Assembly: GCA_964432995.1 (NCBI GenBank)
Contig: CAYSPU010000119.1
Location: 1 to 17,333, forward strand
DNA length: 17,333 nucleotides
From: CAYSPU01 sp964432995
GTDB taxonomy: Bacteria > Verrucomicrobiota > Verrucomicrobiia > Limisphaerales > JAHDYP01
Reading direction: 5' to 3'
Position 1 is the stretch's first letter, and each line of letters starts with the position of its first letter. The notes under the pieces are model-generated. The model was not told where the DNA came from, did no database searches, and was given only the letters and a program-made list of their open reading frames with translations. Below are positions 6,035 to 15,000 of the stretch, piece by piece. The translations under genes were made by a program, and so were the position numbers.

Positions 6035-7680
6035 CGCTCCACCTCCGCGTCCTCCGGTCGCAACGCCTCGGCCAGGATGCTCCGCCCGACACGCCAACCC
6101 CAGCGCCCCAATCCCCACACCAGGTTCGCAGCCAGCGCCGCACTCGCCACCGCCACCATCACATCGCCCAGCGTGCTGAGGCGCAGTGCCATCAAACCCG
6201 GCTGCAACGCTTCCAGGAAAGCCGTGTGCGGATCGTTCAGGAGGAGCCCCTGCGCGACGCCTCCAACCAAAAGCGGGATGGCCTGGAATGCCACGCCGAC
6301 CACCGTTCCCCAAAGGTGGATCCGCACGAGTGCCAACGACGGCAGACCGCCGGCCAGCAGCCGCGGCCAAGCCACATACATCGCGGCAAACGCGGTCAGC
6401 CCGAAGAACCCACCCAGGAACAGCCGCGCCCAGCCGCGTTCGAACAGGGTGAATGCCGTCACCCGGTTCACTTCCGGCACCGCAGCAGCAATCGACAGCA
6501 GTCCGGCCACTGCAAAGGCTATCGTCGCTGCGACGGCCAAACACCACGAGCCGGTCGACGGCCCCAAGGCGCATCCCAGTCCGCGCCGTGAACCGTAGCG
6601 CCGACATTCCTGTCGGCTTCGTGCCGGCTGGAAAGCCGGCGCTACGCAGTCCTTGGGCCCAGGGCGCAGCGGACGGTTGGATGTGGCGGAGTCCGGTGAG
6701 GGGCATGCGGCCCGGTTCGCGGAGCCGTCGCGCTCCGTCTCTTCTGGCGTTCCTGTTGCCCCCCGACCGCCGCCTCCGACGAATGTTCGCCCCAGAGCGA
6801 TCGTTACTGCCAGCAAGGGGACCAGGCTCAGCACGCTGGCCACGGTGCTCACCGCCGGCATCCAGGCCGGCACGGGCGCATGGGGCGGAATCCCCCGCCA
6901 CCCGCCCAACACGACGAGCAGCCAGAAAGCCATCCGCACGTGCCCCAGCCCCTGCAGCGGCCGGTTCGTCAATGCCGGCACCAGATACAGAAGAACCGCC
7001 AACCCCACCAGGACGAACCACACATGAACCAGATTCCCCACATACCACCACACGACCACCGCCTGCAGAATCCCGCGCGCCGGCATCGCCCACAGCACCA
7101 GGGCCGCCGTCGAGTAGACCCAGGGGAACCAAAACAGCGCCGCCAGCAAATACCACTGGGACGGGCGGAGCGACTCTCCATGGCGCCACCGGAACGTCTC
7201 CAAGGCCGAACTGCCCACCAGCCCATACGCCACAAACAGCAGCAGCGCCGCATCCGGCGGAAACTCGAATCCCTCGTACCCGGTGCCGTCTCCCGCCAGG
7301 ATCCGGAGGACTCCGACTAGAACGGCGAGGTTCCAGAGGACGGCCCCCGCGGCGGCGGCGCCGGGCCATTCCAGGCGGGTCCGGCCCAGTCGGACCAGCA
7401 GCCACAGCGCCGCGCCGAGCCCGGAGGGAAGGCCAAAGCCATAGACCCACGCCTGGACGGCAGCCGTCTGCATCCGCCCGTGCGTCAGCCAGGCGCTGTC
7501 CGCCAGAAAGGACGGGGCATGGAGTTGCACCGAACTCAACAGTTGGCAGACCGACGCGACCACAAGCCACCCCACCGCGCCCGACCATAGCAGCAACAGC
7601 GCACCCCGGCCGGATGCGTCCGCTCCCGCCGCCGTTAGCGCCGCGTTCGCCTGCGGGCTCGGTTGTGCCATCGCCGTCAT
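6031..7680 (-). CDS. CcoN-like membrane protein lacking heme and CuB ligands (cbb3 subunit I homologue)
   Basis: A 549-residue polytopic protein similar to cbb3 oxidase subunit I. Landmarks are LTHGRMQTAAVQAW (65-78), SQWYLLAALFWFPWVYS (174-190), VVWWYVGNLVHVWF (209-222), LYLVPALTNRPL (231-242) and FAAMYVAWPRLL (431-442). Aligned by eye, the helix II heme b histidine is Gln71 (MQTAAV for LHTSAV), the GHN copper histidine is Gly215 (VGN), the PHH copper pair is absent from GGWRGIPPHAP (259-269), and the HVH heme pair is absent from RGWARLF (415-421). Only eight histidines remain, with no HH or HxH. It is therefore probably a structural or electron-coupling subunit, not an oxygen reductase. Residues about 301-379 form a non-hydrophobic insert containing a translated palindrome. 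ATG 7680 is used; Met4 (7671) is an alternative. Confidence 0.85.
   Translation of the reverse strand: MTAMAQPSPQANAALTAAGADASGRGALLLLWSGAVGWLVVASVCQLLSSVQLHAPSFLADSAWLTHGRMQTAAVQAWVYGFGLPSGLGAALWLLVRLGRTRLEWPGAAAAGAVLWNLAVLVGVLRILAGDGTGYEGFEFPPDAALLLFVAYGLVGSSALETFRWRHGESLRPSQWYLLAALFWFPWVYSTAALVLWAMPARGILQAVVVWWYVGNLVHVWFVLVGLAVLLYLVPALTNRPLQGLGHVRMAFWLLVVLGGWRGIPPHAPVPAWMPAVSTVASVLSLVPLLAVTIALGRTFVGGGGRGATGTPEETERDGSANRAACPSPDSATSNRPLRPGPKDCVAPAFQPARSRQECRRYGSRRGLGCALGPSTGSWCLAVAATIAFAVAGLLSIAAAVPEVNRVTAFTLFERGWARLFLGGFFGLTAFAAMYVAWPRLLAGGLPSLALVRIHLWGTVVGVAFQAIPLLVGGVAQGLLLNDPHTAFLEALQPGLMALRLSTLGDVMVAVASAALAANLVWGLGRWGWRVGRSILAEALRPEDAEVER
6594..6646. repeat. Composite palindrome inside the CcoN-like gene
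   Basis: The outer arms CGTAGCGCCG (6594-6603) and CGGCGCTACG (6637-6646) are perfect complements. Two perfect 7-bp hairpins lie inside: GCCGACA/TGTCGGC with loop TTCC, and GCCGGCT/AGCCGGC with loop GGAA. They are joined by TTCGT, giving a cloverleaf-like fold. A flanking pair GGCCCCAAGG (6560-6569) and CCTTGGGCCC (6651-6660) pairs at nine of ten positions, so the mobile unit is probably larger. It is translated as residues 345-363. This type of GTAGCGCCGGC palindrome is, from memory, widespread in Verrucomicrobiota intergenic DNA. Confidence 0.85.
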
Positions 7681-7713
7681 GTCCGTTCGGTTCGTGCCGT
7701 TTGCCGTCTCCGC

Positions 7714-8079
7714 TTACTCATACGGATTGGGGAGCGGCGCCGTCGCCTTTTCCACACGCTCGATCAGATTCGAGCGCGCCGACGCCGGGTCCCGCCATTC
7801 CGCGAGCACCAACTCGAAGGCGCGGTCGATCGGCACGCGCACGATCTCGCGCGCGCGATCCTGCCAGGCGTATTGGTGCAGCGCGTTGGATTCCGCCTGC
7901 CGCACTTCGCGAAGGAACTCGTAGCGCTCCCGGACGCGGCCGGCGTCGATTGCCGGTGCCCGGGTGGCGCGAATCATCACCATCGCCACTAGCGCCAGGA
8001 GCAGAAGCAGTCCCCAGATCCCGAGCGCCCTCAGGGCGCGCCCGCCGCTCGATTCCGGCGACCGCCTCGGCAGCGTCAT
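7714..8079 (-). CDS. Small one-TM protein of the ACIII operon
   Basis: A 121-residue protein that I do not recognise by name. It has a basic N-terminus, one transmembrane helix (about residues 18-36, rich in Leu/Ala/Val) and a charged periplasmic tail carrying LHQYAWQDRAREIVRVPIDRAFEL (in pieces between 67 and 90) and ending in ERVEKATAPLPNPYE. Similar short proteins with a Y-x-W-x-D then VRIPIDRA pattern occur, from memory, next to ACIII and oxidase genes in Planctomycetota and Verrucomicrobiota. The ATG (8079) overlaps the ActF stop as ATGA and has GGGAGG (8086-8091) six bases upstream, so it is translated with ActF. It may be a small accessory or assembly subunit linking ACIII to the CcoN-like module. 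This is inference. Confidence 0.82.
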   Translation of the reverse strand: MTLPRRSPESSGGRALRALGIWGLLLLLALVAMVMIRATRAPAIDAGRVRERYEFLREVRQAESNALHQYAWQDRAREIVRVPIDRAFELVLAEWRDPASARSNLIERVEKATAPLPNPYE

Positions 8080-9380
8080 ATTCCACCTCCCGTCGAGGGC
8101 GCGCCGTCCGCGGATCGATGCCTTCGTTCCCCAATCCCTTCCCTTCCGCCCAGGATGCCTCCCGGGATCGGAACCGGTGGCGCACAGTCCAGCCCCATGG
8201 ACTCCGCCAGCCGCGGGTCGCGAGTTGGGTACGGGGCGTGGCGCTCGAGCTGAACCAGGAACCGCCACCACATCACTCCCGCCATGAACGCGAGGCATCC
8301 GACTGGCAGCCAAAGCCAGCGCCAGGGAACACCGTCAGGATGCGGCAGGGGAAGGACGTTGAAAGCCACGTCCGTGGAGTGCATCAACCACGACCAACCC
8401 CACAGGCCGACCATCAGCGGGAAACAATGCTTGGCGTCCATCCGAAGCAGCGCCAGGAACGGAAAAAGGAAATGCCCGAAGATCAGCAGGACTCCCACCC
8501 CGTGCCACGAACCCTGCTCGCGGAGCTGGTACCAGAAGGTTTCCCGGGGCACGTTCGCGTTCCAGATGACGAAATACTGCGAGAAATGGATGTAGGCATA
8601 GAACACCGTGAAAGCGAAGAAGAGCGCGCCCAGCAAGGAATACTGGTGCTGCCGTAGCCGGTAACGGAGCAGCCCCGTCCGCTCCAGCCACAACGTGATC
8701 ACGTAGACGTTGGCCAGCGCGAACCAGACGCTTCCGCAAAAGGAATACACGCCGTACATCGTCGAGACCCACTGGCCGCTCAGCGCCTTCATCCACAGGA
8801 TGGCCGCCAGCGTCACTGTCGCCGCATACGGGAACAACCCCGCGGCCGACCACCGGCGCAGGGCATACGTGCACTCGGCGGCCCCGGTTGCATCCTGCCG
8901 CAACGACCACGCCCGCAACCGGCCGGAGACGAGGTGCCAGACCGCAAAGCAGACCAGCGAAGCGGCGTAGAAACCGCCGATGCCAAACCGTGGCGCCTGG
9001 GCGGCCAAGGCTGGGTCCGACTGCCCCTGCAGCTCCGGCCTCATCCACGGATACAACTGCGGGGCGAGCACCCCCACCGGCACCCAGAGGACCAACAACA
9101 CCGGACTCGAAAGACACGCCAGGTGCTCGTACGTCCGCCGCAGCGGCACCGACCAGCCGGCATCGAACAGGTGATGCATCATCACGAGAAACAGCGCCCC
9201 CAACGGCAGGCCCACGCACACCAGGTAGGCCATCAACCACGCATACCCGAACTCCAGCGGGCGCAGCACCAACCCCGTCACCGCCAGCGCCCCGCCCCCA
9301 GCCATCAGCGCGAGCGCAATCCGACGCCCCTGGGCCAGATCCCTCGCCGGGAACGGATCGCTCATTGGGTGCGGGCTCAT
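8076..9380 (-). CDS. actF: Alternative complex III subunit ActF (NrfD-like membrane subunit)
   Basis: A 434-residue polytopic protein of about ten hydrophobic helices and the second quinone-associated membrane subunit of ACIII, which couples quinol oxidation to cytochrome reduction. Recognisable stretches are FGYAWLMAYLVCVGLPLGALF, WWRF near the C-terminus, LSGQWVSTMYGVYSFCGS, ALFFAFTVFYAYIHFSQYFVIW and the WSWLMHSTDVAFNVLPLP segment, all typical of ActF. Two ATGs are possible, 9380 and 9365 (Met6). Neither has a clear ribosome binding site, and only seven bases separate the first from the ActE stop. About 35 residues at the C-terminus are Gly/Arg-rich and look unstructured. The stop overlaps the small one-TM gene. 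Confidence is high from both content and position after ActE. Confidence 0.93.
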   Translation of the reverse strand: MSPHPMSDPFPARDLAQGRRIALALMAGGGALAVTGLVLRPLEFGYAWLMAYLVCVGLPLGALFLVMMHHLFDAGWSVPLRRTYEHLACLSSPVLLVLWVPVGVLAPQLYPWMRPELQGQSDPALAAQAPRFGIGGFYAASLVCFAVWHLVSGRLRAWSLRQDATGAAECTYALRRWSAAGLFPYAATVTLAAILWMKALSGQWVSTMYGVYSFCGSVWFALANVYVITLWLERTGLLRYRLRQHQYSLLGALFFAFTVFYAYIHFSQYFVIWNANVPRETFWYQLREQGSWHGVGVLLIFGHFLFPFLALLRMDAKHCFPLMVGLWGWSWLMHSTDVAFNVLPLPHPDGVPWRWLWLPVGCLAFMAGVMWWRFLVQLERHAPYPTRDPRLAESMGLDCAPPVPIPGGILGGREGIGERRHRSADGAPSTGGGI

Positions 9381-9387
9381 CGGTGTC

Positions 9388-10029
9388 TCAGTTCAGCTTG
9401 CCTCGCTCCGCCATCGGGACGTCTTCCCACAAACCCAGCCAACTGCGCTCCAGCGCCCGAACGTAGGCAACGATCGCCCAGCGGTCCGCCACCGCCACCG
9501 CCGCGCCGTAGGCGCCCATCAGGTTCTTCCCGTAGGTCACCGTGTTGAAGATCTCGCCGTCCGGCATCAGCACCAGCCGTTTGTCGTGGAAGTTCGCCAT
9601 GCCCACCATCTGGTATTTGGCGCAGACCCCGCGGCCGTCGCCGGCGGCGCCGTGGCAGACGGCGCAGTGGATGGCGAAGCGCTCGCGGCCGCGGCTCAGC
9701 AACTCCATCGTCACCGGGACCGGGAGAGTCTCGACGAAGTTCGTCGTGCCCGGAGGCCGGCCGGTGTTATGGGGAACGTCCGCAAACGGATACACCGGCC
9801 GGCCGTCGACCGCCACCGGACCCGTCTGCGGAACGGTGCCCGGCACCGGCCGACGCGACCCCATCCCGTCACCAAAGCTCTCGCTCGGCGCCTGCGGCCG
9901 CACCCGCGGCTGACGCACCATGTCCGCGAACAGCTCAATCGGTGGCCGGCGCGACATGCGGCCCCGGACGCCGGCGATGCCAACCGCCAGCAGGCCGACG
10001 AGCAGAAAGCCGAGCACGAAGTAGCGCAT
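9388..10029 (-). CDS. actE: Alternative complex III subunit ActE (monoheme cytochrome c)
   Basis: A 213-residue periplasmic cytochrome c with an uncleaved or cleavable hydrophobic N-terminus (residues 1-21) and a single heme site CAVCH at 122-126, followed by GAAGDGRGVCAKYQM. PNTGRPPGTTN-like text (87-97, HNTGRPPGTTN) and NLMGAYG with a possible Met ligand further on match the ActE family. ActE is thought to pass electrons from the ActA/ActB side to the soluble or oxidase-bound cytochrome. The ATG overlaps the upstream stop by one base (TGATG) and has GGAGGAG at 10032-10038. The frame is open to 10212 upstream, but that part is an artefact of the overlapping gene. Confidence 0.92.
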   Translation of the reverse strand: MRYFVLGFLLVGLLAVGIAGVRGRMSRRPPIELFADMVRQPRVRPQAPSESFGDGMGSRRPVPGTVPQTGPVAVDGRPVYPFADVPHNTGRPPGTTNFVETLPVPVTMELLSRGRERFAIHCAVCHGAAGDGRGVCAKYQMVGMANFHDKRLVLMPDGEIFNTVTYGKNLMGAYGAAVAVADRWAIVAYVRALERSWLGLWEDVPMAERGKLN

Positions 10030-12026
10030 CACTCCTCCACCAGTTCCAGATCTTGACTGCCGGCCGACGCCAGCAACCTCCGCACTTCCGGCTCGGAGTA
10101 CCGCGGGTCGCCGCACTCGATCGCCAAGTAACACTTGTCGTGCGTCGCCCCTTTCCGGAATCGCCGGCTCTTCAGCAGCGGATGGTGCAGCCGCGGCAGG
10201 CGGTTCCGCCACAGCATGCCCAGCAGCACGCCGAACGCGGCCGACAGGATGGCCAGCTCAAACGCCGGCGGGAACGCGGCAAACGGGCTGAACATCGGCT
10301 TGCCGCCAACCAGAATCGGGTAATCGACGGCGTTCAGAAACCAGATCAGCAGCATGCCCGCGGCATAACCCAGCACCCCGCCCCCGAACGCAGGCCAGCC
10401 CACACTCGAGTTCTTCAAACCCATCGCCCGGTCCATCCCCCGCACCGGAAACGGCGTATACACGTCCCACCGCGTGAAACCCGCAGCCTGCACCCGCTCC
10501 GCCGCCCGCAGCGCGTCCGCCGGACGCGCAAACTCCGCGATCATCCCGTACCCAACGGCACCCGCACCGGCTCCACCGCCGACGGACTTGAGCTGCGAAA
10601 CCGCAGATCGGAGATCCGCCGCCCCGGCGTCGCGGAGGCGCTGGTCCGGATCCGCCTGGACCGTCAGGCCCTTGACTTCCGACATCGCGATCATCGGCAG
10701 GAACCGGATGAACAACAGGAAGCAGGTGAAGAACAGACCGAACGTGCCGACATACGTGCCGGCATCCACCCATGAGGGAGCGTAGAAACCCCAGTTCGCC
10801 GGCAGGAACTCGCGGTGGAGCGAAGTCACGATGATCCCGAATCGCTCGCACCACATCCCCACGTTCACCAGGATCGCCACAACCCAGACCAGCCAGAGGT
10901 TCTGACGCACTTGCCGAAACCAGAAGGCCTGCAGAACGACCACGTTGCACAAGACCATGAGCCAATACGCCCAGGCAAACGGTCCCGTCGCCCGGTTCAC
11001 CAACGCAAACCGCTCCTCGGGATTCCCCCCAGGCCACGCCAGCAACCACTCCGTCCCTTGCGCGTAGATCAGAATCCACCCCGTCGCGAGCGTCACCTTG
11101 CACAGCAGATCGACGTGCCGCCGCGTGATCACGTCCTCGAGCCGGCACAGCTTCCGCAGCGGGATCACGAGCGTGAGCACCATTCCCAAGCCGGAGAAAA
11201 CCGCTCCGGCGACGAAATACGGAGGGAAGATCGTCGTGTGCCAGCCCGGCAACTGCGACACCGCGAAGTCCAGCGACACAATGCTGTGGACCGACACGAC
11301 CAGCGCCGTCGACAGACCCGCCAGAATCAGGTAGGCCTTCTCGTAATGGCTCCAGTGGCGGTTCGAACCCGTCCAGCCCAACGCGAACAGCCCATACAGA
11401 ATCTGCCGCAACTTCGTTCGCGCCCGGTCCCGCAGAACCGCCAGGTCCGGGATCAGCCCGACATACCAGAACAGCACGGACACCGTGAAGTAGGTGCCGA
11501 CCGCAAACACATCCCAAATGAGCGGCGAGCGGAACTGCGGCCAAACCCCGTTCGCCGTCGGGATGGGCAGCAGCCACCAGTCGTACCAGACGCGGCCGAC
11601 GTGGAGCGCCGGGTAGATCGCGGCGCACACGACGCCGAAGATGGTCATCGCCTCCGCCGCGCGGTTGATCGCCGTGCGCCATCGCTGGCGGAGCAGAAGC
11701 AGAATCGCCGAGATCAGCGTCCCGGCGTGCCCAATCCCAATCCACCAGACGAAGTTGATGATGTCCCATCCCCACATGACGGGATGGTTGTTTCCCCAGA
11801 CGCCGACGCCGGTTGTGACCTGGTAAGCCACCATGGCGCCGAGCAACAGCAGCGCCAACACGCTCGGAACAAACGCCGCCCACCACCACCGCGGTGTCCG
11901 ACCTTCGACCAGCGCCGACACCTGGTCCGAAATCCACCCCGGGCTCCGCTGGTTGTCGACCAGCGGCACCCGGGCCAGCTCCGGTGGCGGCGCCGCCAAG
12001 GCCAGTTCCCGCGCGGCTTCGGTCAT
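10029..12026 (-). CDS. actC-actD: Fused alternative complex III subunits ActC-ActD
   Basis: A 665-residue protein that joins two subunits usually encoded separately. Residues 1 to about 453 are ActC, an NrfD/PsrC-like quinone-binding membrane protein. Landmarks include WWIGIGHAGTLISAILLLLR (94-113), HVGRVWYDWWLLP (142-154), SVHSIVSLDFAVSQLPGWH (245-263) and MWCERFGIIVTSLHREFLP (391-409). Residues about 491-665 are ActD (DUF3341-like), with a ferredoxin-like start (IAEFARPADALRAAERVQAAGF), WDVYTPFPVRGMDRAMGL (520-537), two transmembrane helices and a C-terminal VRRLLASAGS tail. The linker at about 454-490 includes DLRSAVSQLKS and a Gly-rich run, from DNA that resembles intergenic repeat text. 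ATG 12026 overlaps the ActB stop as ATGA and has AGGGAGG six bases upstream. A sequencing error at the junction cannot be excluded but is not needed. Confidence 0.9.
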   Translation of the reverse strand: MTEAARELALAAPPPELARVPLVDNQRSPGWISDQVSALVEGRTPRWWWAAFVPSVLALLLLGAMVAYQVTTGVGVWGNNHPVMWGWDIINFVWWIGIGHAGTLISAILLLLRQRWRTAINRAAEAMTIFGVVCAAIYPALHVGRVWYDWWLLPIPTANGVWPQFRSPLIWDVFAVGTYFTVSVLFWYVGLIPDLAVLRDRARTKLRQILYGLFALGWTGSNRHWSHYEKAYLILAGLSTALVVSVHSIVSLDFAVSQLPGWHTTIFPPYFVAGAVFSGLGMVLTLVIPLRKLCRLEDVITRRHVDLLCKVTLATGWILIYAQGTEWLLAWPGGNPEERFALVNRATGPFAWAYWLMVLCNVVVLQAFWFRQVRQNLWLVWVVAILVNVGMWCERFGIIVTSLHREFLPANWGFYAPSWVDAGTYVGTFGLFFTCFLLFIRFLPMIAMSEVKGLTVQADPDQRLRDAGAADLRSAVSQLKSVGGGAGAGAVGYGMIAEFARPADALRAAERVQAAGFTRWDVYTPFPVRGMDRAMGLKNSSVGWPAFGGGVLGYAAGMLLIWFLNAVDYPILVGGKPMFSPFAAFPPAFELAILSAAFGVLLGMLWRNRLPRLHHPLLKSRRFRKGATHDKCYLAIECGDPRYSEPEVRRLLASAGSQDLELVEE
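10032..10038 (-). promoter_or_regulatory. Ribosome binding site of actE
   Basis: On the minus strand this reads GGAGGAG, close upstream of the ATG at 10029. It lies inside the end of the ActD coding region and supports that start over the longer open frame. Confidence 0.65.
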
Positions 12027-15000
12027 CGGCTGCCTCCCTTCGCGCCACCCCCGAAGGCGGCCCCCGGCCCGTGACCCTCCAGGCCCGCTCCCTCCCGCTC
12101 CCCGTCCACCGTCGTCTGCGGCTTCCCTCGGCAGTCCGGCATCCGCGGATTCGGGTTCCGCACCTTGGCCAGGTAGGTCGCTCGCGGCCTGGTCGCCAGG
12201 AATTCCAGGGGGGAGTAATCCCGATCTGACTGCTTCCGCTCCGACACCCGGCTGTGAGGATCCTTCAGGTTGCCGAACACGATCGCATCCGCGGGACACG
12301 CTTGCTGGCATGCCGTCCGGATCGCGCCGTCCGGAACTTCCACCTCACTCGAGGCGCCAGCCTGGATCTTCCGGGCGATCTTCGCCTGCTCGATGCGCTG
12401 GATGCAAAAGGTGCATTTCTCCATCACCCCCCGCATCCGCACGGTCACCTCCGGATTCGTCGCCAACTTCAGCATCTCCCACTCGTCGTCCGGCCGCTGA
12501 CCGCGGTCGGGATCCTTGACCCAGCGAATCAAGTCCCATTCCCCATCGGTGGCGTGCACCAGCGGCGAGGAGTAAAACGGCCCCCTGAGCTGATCCAGCG
12601 GGCGCCGGTGGTAGTCGAGGAAATTGAAACGGCGGACCTTGTACGGGCAGTTGTTCGAGCAATACCGCGTGCCGACACAGCGGTTGTAGACCATGACGTT
12701 TAGGCCTTCCTCGTCGTGCGCCGTGGCGTTGACCGGACAAACGCTCTCACACGGCGCCGCCTCGCAGTGCACGCACAGCATCGGCTGCGTCACCATCTGC
12801 GCATCCTCCGCCGGCCCGACGTAATACCGGTCCAGCCGCAACCAGTGCATCTCCCGGCTCCGCGACACCTGATCCTTGCCCACGATCGGGATGTTGTTCT
12901 CGCTCTGACACGCGATCACACACGCCGAACACCCCACACACGCGCTCAAGTCAATCGACATCCCCCACGCGTGCGGGCTCTTCTCCCGCGGGACCTGCCC
13001 GTCCCGACCCGGAACATCCAGTGGGTTCGGGTAGAGCGGCCGGGGCCGACCGCTTTCGTCGCGCGGGCCGGGCGGCTCCGGCCGGTCCTGTTCCCGGGCA
13101 AAACGCGGGTTCTGGCGGTACTCGGCGAGGCTGGCCTCGCGCACGAGCGGACGGCCTTCCATCGACCAATGGTTCTGGGTGGTGGCCAGCCGATGCCACC
13201 GGCCCGTAGCCGTCACCGTCGCCCCCGTCCCCATCCACTCGGCACCCAACATCCGCAACCGATAGGCGTCATACCCCACACCGCTGCCGACACGCCCGGC
13301 CACCGTCCGCCCATAGCCCAATGCCAAGCCGACGACGGAATCGGCCATCCCCGGCTGAACCCAGGCCGGGCCAACCACCTCACGTCCGCCCAGGGCCACC
13401 CGGACGAGCGGCACCCGCAGATCCCGGTTCTCCCGATCCCGGATAGCCAGGCCGAGAGCGGCGGCCGTTCTCGCGCTCATCAGGACCGCGTTCTCCCATA
13501 CCAACTTGGTGACTGGATCGGGCAACTCCTGGAGCCAGCCGTTGTTGGCGTAGCGGCCGTCGTCCACCTTGGCGTCGCGGTGGAACACCACTTCGAGGCG
13601 GTCGCATTCCGGCACCGGTGACAGCACGACCTCCTGCAGCGTCTGGGCCAAAGCGGGCGGATCCAAGGCCGCGTCGGCGACGAGCGCGGAAGGAGCAGCC
13701 AGATAGCCGTCGTGCAGGAAGCGTTTCCAGCGGTCTTCACCTTCACCGCCCAACGCCCGAAAGGTCTCGCGGACGATCGCGTAAGGCGCGGGGTCCTCGA
13801 GACCGCCAACACGGGCCAGCACCTCGAGTTCAGTCAGACCGCCGTGCAGCGGCTCGATCAGCGGTTGAATGGGGACCACCGTGTCTCCTGCCGTGCGCGC
13901 GTCCCCCCACGACTCGAGAAAATGAGCCCGCGGCAAATGCCAGTCGCTCGACGCCGCCGTCTCGTCTTCGAAATCCCCGAGTCGCACCACGACCCGCGCC
14001 TGGCGCTGGGCCGTCGCCCAGCCCCGGTCCGCCGGAGCGCTGTAAACCGGGTTGCCGCCGAGAACCACCAGTGTCTCCACCTCCCCCGCCGCGAGCGCGC
14101 TCCCCAAGGCCGCCAACGACTCTTCCTCCGGTACCGGCGCGCCGCGGAGCAGCACCGCCTTGCCCACCGCGCCCAGCGCGACATTCATGATGTGCGCCAT
14201 CCCGTGAACCGCCAACGGTTGACGATGACCCGCCAGCACCACCGCTTCACCCCGGTGCGCGAGGAGATCCCGGGCGCATTCCGCCAGCCACGGCTGCCGC
14301 ACGGCACGCTCCGGGAGGCACCCGGCCAATTCCGTCAGCCGGCCGACGAGTCCGGGGGCCTCTCCGGTCTCCCGGAGCACCGCCTCCGCCAGTTGCGCCG
14401 CCGCGGCCGGCATCTGGCTTGGCGGCAGACGCATTCGGTGGTCCGCTTGCGCCCCCGTCAGAGTGTACAGGGCCTCGATGACGTACAACCGGTTCATCGG
14501 GTCCGTTGGCTTCGTCAACCGCCGTCCCTGCGCAAACCGCCGGAGGTGGAGAGGGCACTCGGGTTCGCTGCCGAGGAAATCGGCATCGAGCGACAGGATC
14601 ACCCGAGCGGCATCGAGGCGATACTCGGGAGCGACCGGGCGGCCAAATGCCAAAGTGGCTGCCTCACGGTGGATGTCGAAGTCCACCGCCTCGTGCACGA
14701 ACCAACGGGCCTTCGGCAGCCTCGAACGTAACAGCCGGATCAGCCGCGCCCGCGACGGCGAAGAGCTGCGTTCGAGAAGGAAGCACAAGCCCCGGCCGCC
14801 TTCACGCCCGGGAACCACCGGCAGCAATGAGCCGGCCGCTCCCTGACCACGGGCGCCATACTGCGCCGCCAACTGCGCCAGGAAGTCGAGCGCCGCTTCG
14901 CGCGACACGGTCTTCCCGCCATGGGCAAAGCGCCGCGCCCGGTCCGGATCGTACAGACCCAGGACCGACGCCTGCGCAAACACATCAGCCGCTCCTCCGC

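Noticed and set aside
6594..6646. Possible tRNA-like or structured RNA gene because of the cloverleaf fold
   Set aside because: Only two inner arms, no anticodon arm or conserved tRNA positions, and it lies within a translated frame; a palindromic repeat explains it better.
5165..7588. An 807-residue open frame continuing the CcoO-like protein upstream
   Set aside because: The part before 6034 is antisense-like Gly/Arg/Ala text out of frame with the clear CcoN-like membrane protein on the same strand. The ATG at 6034 has a good ribosome binding site and an ATGA overlap.
6453..8657. A 734-residue + strand open frame
   Set aside because: Composition is Pro/Arg/Ala/Ser-rich with no domain. It lies opposite three well-supported minus-strand genes and is a typical high-GC shadow.
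10029..12026. Sequencing frameshift as the cause of the ActC-ActD fusion
   Set aside because: Both parts are complete and in the same frame with a continuous linker, so no indel is needed, but this cannot be ruled out without reads.
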